This document shows, piece after piece, positions 55,575-64,000 of a stretch of 64,000 nt of DNA. The stretch's first letter is position 1. The number at the start of each line of letters is the position of its first letter. This DNA comes from Littorina saxatilis (Eukaryota > Mollusca > Gastropoda > Littorinimorpha > Littorinidae). The position numbers and the translations under genes were made by a program. The notes under the pieces are model-generated. The model was given only the letters and a program-made list of their open reading frames with translations, did not search any database and was not told the origin of the DNA. The stretch covers positions 15,241,412 to 15,305,411 of the forward strand of contig NC_090254.1 of NCBI RefSeq assembly GCF_037325665.1, read 5' to 3'.

Positions 55575-56282
55575 ATCGTTTTGCTCGTCCCTCTATGTGT
55601 GAAAACAGATTATTATTCAGGCGTATTCTTTCAAGCATATACAATTACATTTCAAGTTCAACGACCCTCCTCCCCAATCCTTCCTCCTTCACAACCAGTA
55701 GGCCCACGTTTTAGAGTGCTTCCTGGTTCACTTTATGTGTCTACAACCACTCACCACGTTCGTTTAATTCATTATTACACCCCATCCCCGTTAAATGGGG
55801 GGTGTTGTTGTATAGGTTTGGCTGTTCTGTCCGCATTCCGATATCTCATGTTGACGGGCGAATTGATCTGAAGTTTGGTGTTGCTTGGTAAATATAGCTG
55901 GGAACACACAGTCGCATGTTCCTGACATGCGATGACATTATTTTTGTAGTTTCACTGTCAACTGTGTCGGGTTAGAATGAGCTAAAGCGGATCCTAAGTA
56001 AGTACCAGATAACCCAACTGTTTTTATGTGAATTCTGTCCCCTGAATAAACCGCAAAGACGCAAAGCAATTACCCTACGACTGGTGTCGGTCCTGGCCAC
56101 AGCGTCATACACCCATACTAAAGAATCCCCGTTTTAAGACCATGCAAAATATGAGAAAATTATGTCTGAAAGGGGAGGAAGTATTGAAATTGAGATAAAT
56201 TTGGAGAGCTTAATATGAACAGAAAATCTGAAAGGCAAAAAGTCTTAAAAGGCCGGAGAGGGGTCTTAAGTCGGGGGGGGGG

Positions 56283-56482
56283 NNNNNNNNNNNNNNNNNN
56301 NNNNNNNNNNNNNNNNNNNNNNNNNNNNNNNNNNNNNNNNNNNNNNNNNNNNNNNNNNNNNNNNNNNNNNNNNNNNNNNNNNNNNNNNNNNNNNNNNNNN
56401 NNNNNNNNNNNNNNNNNNNNNNNNNNNNNNNNNNNNNNNNNNNNNNNNNNNNNNNNNNNNNNNNNNNNNNNNNNNNNNNNNN
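56283..56482. other. Assembly gap (200 N)
   Basis: Exactly 200 N's. The left edge ends in a G-run and the right edge lies inside a 0.4-kb retroposon, so the gap was probably caused by repeats; its true size is unknown. Confidence 1.
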
Positions 56483-56741
56483 AAAAGCACTAATCAAAAA
56501 TTTGCTCCAGGGGCTTGCAACGTAGTACAATGTATTACCTTACTGGGAGAATGCAAGTTTCCAGTACAAAGGGCTTAACATTTCTTACATACTGCTTGAC
56601 TAAAATCTTTACAAACATTGACTATATTCTATACAAGAAACACTTAACAAGGGTAAAAGGAGAAACAGAATCCGTTAGTCGCCTCAGTCTTACGACATGC
56701 TGGGGAGCATCGGGTAAATTCTTCCCCCTAACCCGCGGGGG
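56483..56741 (-). mobile_element. 0.4-kb retroposon copy, cut by the assembly gap
   Basis: It has the same sequence as the copy at 50,923, from the CCCCGCGGGTTAGGGGGAAG start to about its middle, where the run of N's begins. The 3' half is missing or lies in the gap. Confidence 0.85.
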
Positions 56742-57515
56742 ATGATATACGACTGCTTTTCGGAATGAATATTCCTCAGGTCGTAGACTTTATCCTATAC
56801 TGAAGATGTTACTATCAGCTGCATGGCCTCAGTAAAAGATTAAGTTCATTCACCCAACACACAAAAATAACCACACTCATTCTTACCTGTTCCCCATTTT
56901 GATGTCAGGTTTGGAAAATAAAAGCCGTTAGCTGTGTACATGTGGTTCAATATGGCAAACTTGCCAAGTAACTTACAACTTTTTGTGATAACTGAATAAC
57001 TCAGCTCTCTAATCCTATATTTCAGTAGAAGGAAGTCGAGTCAAAGGAAAATTATGGAGGGCATTGGAGAAAAACTGGGGAACATTTTCACACTGTAATG
57101 TAATACCTAAAAATACTTTCCTTTCCTGTGTTCACAAAAGCAAGTCAATAAGTGCTTCACTAGCTGTGCTCCGTTTGATGACAAAATGATTTCTTTACAT
57201 CGTGAAATTCGCTTATAAACTCATTTTGTGAATAACCTCACTTTGTAAATAGCTCAGTCTCCACTCGTCCGTATTTAACAAATAATTCTTGTTCAACGAG
57301 GCAGCGTAAAACAATGATTCGCACTACATTCGAAATACGTCAACTCCCCAGGTACTTTACATCACCAAGTTATTAAAACAAAAATGCGGGAAACCTTTAC
57401 GTTTCAGATACCAGGAATACAATGCTCTGCGTGTGACAGGTCCGTCGGTCTGTCTGCCTGTCTTTTTAGTCGTCTTGCTGTTCAGTCTGTCTGTCTCTCT
57501 CCCTCTCTCTGTGTC

Positions 57516-57828
<313 letters not shown>

Positions 57829-58187
57829 GCATTTTAAGAACTGGTTATCTCATATTTGGAGGGGGTTGAAATGAGGGGGGAGGGGGGGGGCACAGTACTT
57901 TTCTGTGTGTAGATTTCTAGGACAGTCATTGTCTGTTATGCATATACGGTACATGTAGTATATATCGCGTTTCAGTGTGTAATCTAAGACTCGATAATTG
58001 AGGAATTCAACTTCCTGGTTCAAGACAGATTCAACTTGTTACTAGTTCTCAGGGCTGTACGTGATACGATATACTTCACATGCGCACGCACAAAACAGCC
58101 CCCTCTCTCCACTAACACACACACACACACACAAAGTGCCAAGTGCGGGCGCACGCACGCAAGCATTCAACCGTGCGCGAGAGACAC

Positions 58188-58377
58188 AGCCAGAGAGAGG
58201 GAGATAGAGAGAGAGAGAGGGGAGAGAGAGAGAGAGAGAGGGAGAGAGAGAGAAAGGGGGGAGACAGAGACAGAGATAGAGAAAGAGAGAGCGAGAGGGA
58301 GAGAGAGAAAGAGAGAGAGAGAGGGGGAGACAGAGAGGGAGGGAGGGAGAGAGAGAGAGAGCGAGGGAGAGGGAGAA

Positions 58378-58416
<39 letters not shown>

Positions 58417-58419
58417 CAG

Positions 58420-58450
<31 letters not shown>

Positions 58451-58518
58451 CAGACAGAAAGCGAGGGAGAGGGGGAGAGAGAGAGAGAGAGAGCGAGGGA
58501 GAGAGAAAGAGAGAGGGG

Positions 58519-58581
<63 letters not shown>

Positions 58582-58582
58582 C
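58188..58582 (+). repeat. (GA)n-rich tract
   Basis: About 395 bp of purine-rich sequence with GACA and GGGAGA variants. It is followed by CCAGCAGAGCAATGAAGA, which recurs at 58,780, showing that the tract and its flank are part of a local duplication (58,580-58,690 and 58,770-58,870). Confidence 0.95.
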
Positions 58583-59021
58583 ATAGCCAGCAGAGCAATG
58601 AAGACTCAGTCCGGCATCCCTTTTATGAAGAGCTCATATCACGCCACCAGAAAAAGGCTCTTAATCCCTGGGATTAGGTCCACAATAAAAGCAACCCCCC
58701 CCCACACACACACACACAAAGAGGCAAGTAAGCACGGACGCACGCACGCAACCGCGCGCGCGAGAGACAGAGAGAGCATTGCCAGCAGAGCAATGAAGAG
58801 TCAGTCCGGCATCCCTTTCATGAAAAGCTCCTGTCACGCCACCAGAAAAGGCACTTAATCCCGGGGATTACGTTTACAATAAACGTAAACTCTGGCGGAC
58901 CTTGTGTAAAACAAGGTTCGTGAGCATATATATTTGATTGGCATACACAATCAAAGCGATTCGTAGAAAAGCCCCCCCCCCCCCCCCCCCCCCTTACCAA
59001 TAGAGAGACGATCGAGCAAGT

Positions 59022-59190
59022 GCTTTCTTTCTTTCTTTATTTGGTGTTTAACGTCGTTTTCAACCGTTCAAGGTTATATCGCGACGGGGAAAGGGGGGAG
59101 ATGGGATAGAGCCACTTGTTAATTGTTTCTTGTTCACAAAAGCACTATTCAAAAATTTGCTCCAGGGGCTTGCAACGTACTACAATATAT
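59022..59190 (-). mobile_element. 0.4-kb retroposon, 3' part only
   Basis: The 3' third (CAAGCCCCTGGAGC through CACCAAATAAAGAAAG) is present. Its 5' side stops at another copy's tail, so one copy appears to have inserted into another. Confidence 0.8.
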
Positions 59191-59246
59191 TCTTTCTTTA
59201 CTTTCTTTATTTGGTGTTTAACGTCGGGGGGAGAGAGAGAGAGAGA

Positions 59247-59277
<31 letters not shown>

Positions 59278-59287
59278 TGAGAGATAC

Positions 59288-59326
<39 letters not shown>

Positions 59327-59845
59327 GGAGGGAGGGAGAGAGAGAGAGAGGGAGAGAGCGAGGGAGAGGGAGAAAGAGACAGCGAGAGAGAGAGGGGGGG
59401 GGAGACAGAGAGAGACAGAGACAGAGAGCGTTGGAGAGGGGGAGAGAGAGAGAGAGAGCGAGGAAGAGGGAGAGAGAGAGAGAGACAGAGTCTGGAGTCT
59501 GGATGGTTTATTTTCAACCACGAAGGTTATATCGCGACGAGGGAAAGAGGGGAGATGGGATAGGGGAAAGGGGGGGGGGGGGGGGGAGATGGGATAGAGC
59601 CACTTGTTAAGTGTTTCTTGTTCACAAAAGCACTAATCAAATAATTGCTCCAGGGGCTTGCAACGTAGTACAATATATGACCTTACTGGGAGAATGCAAG
59701 TTTCCAGTACAAAGGACTAAACATTTCTTACATACTGCTTGACTAAAATCTTTACAAACATTGACTATATTCTATACAAGAACCACTTAACAAGGGTAAA
59801 AGGAGAAACAGAATCCGTCAGTCGCCTCTTACGACATGCGGGGTG
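59191..59845 (-). mobile_element. 0.4-kb retroposon copy with internal (GA)n expansion
   Basis: The tail (CGACGTTAAACACCAAATAAAG) at 59,191-59,228 and the body (59,500-59,845) belong to one copy. About 270 bp of (GA)n-rich repeat separates them at the point where other copies read AACGACGTTAAAC. A G-run of about 16 lies at 59,571. The 5' end is cut short at about 59,845. Confidence 0.75.
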
Positions 59846-60088
59846 CAGAGAAATAAGGATGTGGAAAAGAAGACTTTTGGTAAGCGAAATAAAGGTGATG
59901 GATCCAGTCAGGTAGAAATAAGACAACAAGAAAAGAATTGGAAAACTGCAGGGAATAGTAGGGAGAGTTTTCTTGGAAGGAAATATAGGTGAAAGGACTG
60001 GTAAGGCAGAAATAAGACAAAAGAAGAGAAGTAAAGGGGTGGGGTAGCTCTGTTTAAACGCTCCCGCCGCGTGAAGGCGACCCCATGG

Positions 60089-60309
60089 GAGCAGTACAAT
60101 ATATGACCTTACTGGGAGAATGCAAGTTTCCAGTACAAAGGACTTAACATTTCTTACATACTGCTTGACTAAAATCTTTACAAAAATTGACTATATATTC
60201 TATACAAGAAACACTTAACAAGGGTAAAAGGAGAAACAGAATCCGTTAGTCGCCTCTTACGACATGCTGGGGAGCATCGGGTAAATTCTTCCCCCTAACC
60301 CGCGGGGGG
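60089..60309 (-). mobile_element. 0.4-kb retroposon, 5' part
   Basis: This is the 5' portion of the family (CCCCGCGGGTTAGGGGGAAG to TATATTGTAC). The 3' third is replaced by an unrelated purine-rich stretch (59,846-60,088). Confidence 0.8.
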
Positions 60310-61056
60310 TGTTTTAAGACCTGGACTCCTCAGTTTTTGGAGGGCTGGAAAGGGGGTTCCTCTGTACTGTTTTGTGTGTAGGTTTCTAGACCGGTCATTG
60401 TCTGTAATATACACAGTGTATATCCCTGCTCAGTGTGTAATATAAGACTGTCGATACTGGAGGGATTTGACTTCCCGGTTCACGACAGATTGAACTTCTT
60501 TCCTCTCCCCAGGGCCTTGATTCGATACTTCACATGCGCACGCGTAACACAACCCCGTCTCTCCAAACAAACACACACACACACACACTCACGCAGGTAC
60601 CACGTACTCACACACACACACACGCATACACAGTACACTTATACACTTACACACACACACACAGCAGGAACGCACGCACGCAAGTATCCAACCGTATTTG
60701 GAATGGTAGAATTCTTACTTCGCAAAAACACAAGAAAGGTCAACATCACTCTATTGATTGCATATCGTAAGCCTATAAACATGTACAATATAACACTCAG
60801 ATTAACATGGGTGTGAATGTGAGTGTGGACGTGGATATATGATTTACTGCAACATTCAAAACAAAATCATGTGCTTTTGCATTTTGGAAATAAATTCTAT
60901 TGATTGATTATAGTGGATTTCGACAACATTAGCGGTATATCCAATCTCGTGAAAACGATCATGTTCATATCCACAGATGTGGCCACGCCTTCTCGTGTGA
61001 TAATGGTATAGCTTCCACTAATAGAGAGAGAGAGAGAAGGGAGGGAGGGGGAGGGA

Positions 61057-61120
<64 letters not shown>

Positions 61121-62019
61121 CATCCCTGCGATTAGGTCTACAAAAACAGGTGGTCCCTGTGTGCAATAAAGTTCGTGAGAATGTATTTGATGGACGTTCA
61201 AAATAAGAGTGATCCGATGCAAAGCTCCACGCAAATTACCACCACCCCCCCCCCCCCCCCCCGCAACACCCACGCACCCTCCTCCTCAACACAGGCCAGA
61301 CGCAGGCACGGGCCTACGAGAGTGATTTGCACAATTCACACCCAACACGATCACCCCAAGAACAAACCAGCCACACATACAACGCTCACGATATTGGACA
61401 TCATTACTGTAGTTGCACAATATTGCATAATTATAGACAGCAACACACCCAGAACAATAAAACCACCCACACTGCAAACACTGAACAAAAACTCCAACAC
61501 AATATTTAACGAAAGACAGACCAAGGTCTAAGCTGATTTTCACCGAGTCTCATTCGCTTGGAGTTAGACCATCATCACGTATCCGACGCACGTTTAACCG
61601 GCTCAACGAGCCACGCTCGCCGACTGACAATTAGCCCCTATCCTTTAATCTTCCGCGCCGTAGAGCGGCAACAAATCTTCGGACAAACACTCGCATACAG
61701 CCAGGAGCAGACTTACCGTAGTATAATTATATGATGCCGTCAAGTCTGTATATGTGACGTGGATTTGTATGTCAGTCATCCTTTGGACGACTTAACCAAG
61801 ATCGAGGAAACAGCACCAGACTTGTACAATCCAAGAAAAAAAGTCTTCTATAACTATAGCAGGAAGGATATACCCCCCCCCCCCCCCCAACTGAAACATA
61901 AACTTACGATCTGCAATTTGAAACCTAATCTTGTTTATCTGCAAACTAAAGCATAACCATGTTTATATGCAAACTAACTTGGGCAAATTTGCACAAAGCT
62001 TCACAACAGTCTGCGGTTT
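60310..62019. other. Unassigned, low-complexity-rich DNA
   Basis: (CA)n blocks at 60,570-60,665, the (GA)n tract at 61,021 and C-runs at 61,244 and 61,872. No coding sequence is supported. The remnant TTTTAAGACCTGGACTCC at 60,313 belongs to the short MITE family. Confidence 0.5.
61021..61118 (+). repeat. (GA)n tract
   Basis: GA/GGGA repeats followed by a second version of the CATCCCTGCGATTAGG flank seen near 58,660 and 58,855. Confidence 0.97.
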
Positions 62020-62361
62020 ACTTTCTTTATTTGGTGTTTAACGTCGTTTTCAACCACGAAGGTTATATCACTACGGGGAAAGGGGGGAGATGGGATAGAG
62101 CCACTTGTCAATTGTTTCTTGTTCACAAAAGCACTAATCAAAAATTTGCTCCAGGGGCTTGCAACGTAGTACAATGTATTACCTTACTGGGAGAATGCAA
62201 GTTTCCAGTACAAAGGACTTAACATTTCTTACATACTGCTTGACTAAAATCTTTACAAAAATTGACTATATATTATATACAAGAAACACTTAACAAGGGT
62301 AAAAAGAGAAACAGAATCCATTAGTTGCCTCTTACGACATGCTGGGGAGCATCGGGTAAAT
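62020..62361 (-). mobile_element. 0.4-kb retroposon, near full length
   Basis: It runs from TTTACCCGATGCTCCCCAGC to AAATAAAGAAAGT. Only the extreme 5' CCGCGGG head is missing. It is the last of seven segments of this family within 11.5 kb. Confidence 0.85.
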
Positions 62362-62990
62362 TTCGACTTCACGTCAGTCCATTTGAAACGGTCATATAAG
62401 ATGCCTACAGGCAAGATAAGACTGAATCCATGACCTATCCTCACTTGTTGTTTCTAATTTGAGCTCATGGGGTCAGATTCACCAGGTTATATCAAGTAGT
62501 GTGTTACAACATACTCAGCTGTCGAATTTGACAACTTGCACTCATAATAAATGAACCCAAAATGGGCAACCCCATAACCAACAAAGCCTTGCAGTCCATC
62601 CAAACAGTCCCTGGAGCATAATAGGAGGAACGCAGAGCAGGAGGAGAGGGTGGGGCTGGACGGGAAGCGGCGGTAACAGGTGATGGGATGAATATGAACT
62701 GTGAGAGTTTTTCAACTAGGAAAACCCGCAAAGAGGTTTAATGATGCTTATTTTATTCATGATTTTTCCATCGTTGTTGATTTGAACATCAAGAACCCTA
62801 TCAAATCCACCTCTGCATTCTGGAATTGATCAATTTCCTGATACATGTAGTTATCATTTATGTGATCATGGTAAAAGTCAATTAAGATCAAGGGAACGTT
62901 TTCCAACACTGCTTTATTGTGAGAATTGGTTTCATGAAGGATGTTTAAAAAGCTGTGGCAGGCCTTTTGATCAGATGACCTAAAACACAC

Positions 62991-63971
<981 letters not shown>

Positions 63972-64000
63972 ATTAGGGACGCTAAGAAAAACCACCAGGA

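Overview
This window is eukaryotic, intron-rich and very repeat-dense. It is most likely from a marine gastropod of the periwinkle (Littorina) type. That guess rests on NAD kinase exons that are animal-like but not vertebrate, on several tRNA-headed SINE families typical of molluscs, and on abundant long (CA)n and (GA)n tracts. The species is inferred, not proven. Only one gene is identified with confidence: NAD kinase (NADK), on the minus strand, with ten coding exons between 51,996 and 32,657 that join in phase into a 390-residue protein.

Layout. 0-6 kb: a possible small unidentified minus-strand gene (exons at 5,676, 4,248, 2,912, 2,479 and 321) among mobile elements. 5.9-11.5 kb: a LINE fragment, a hAT-like non-autonomous element, microsatellites and two weak candidate exons. 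11.7-17.6 kb: a 1,006-bp inverted duplication whose 3.9-kb centre holds a second, independent inverted structure built around a repeated CGCCACCGCA motif. 17.9-23.3 kb: an L2/CR1-like LINE fragment, an inverted-repeat element split by another repeat, and a LINE with an almost complete reverse transcriptase. 23.9-26.9 kb: foldback elements, an interstitial telomere-like tract and a 123-bp tandem array with a SINE inserted in it. 27-32.6 kb: mostly unique, AT-rich DNA downstream of NADK, possibly including its 3' UTR. 32.6-52 kb: NADK, its introns filled with TTAA-inserting elements, Helentron-like elements, SINEs, minisatellites and microsatellites. 52-64 kb: DNA upstream of the first NADK coding exon, with seven segments of one 0.4-kb retroposon, many (GA)n tracts, a 200-N assembly gap and a LINE 3' end.

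Points most worth a second look: (1) NADK exon 8 is followed by about six further copies of its own 3' end plus 5' splice site, as a ~114-bp array that keeps the reading frame through the first copies; (2) two families of 0.8-0.9 kb elements have Helentron/HINE architecture, and one carries seven exact TCAAGGTCA nuclear-receptor half-sites per intact copy; (3) nested TTAA insertions include an empty-site comparison inside the window; (4) NADK intron 6 appears to use a GC-AG splice pair.
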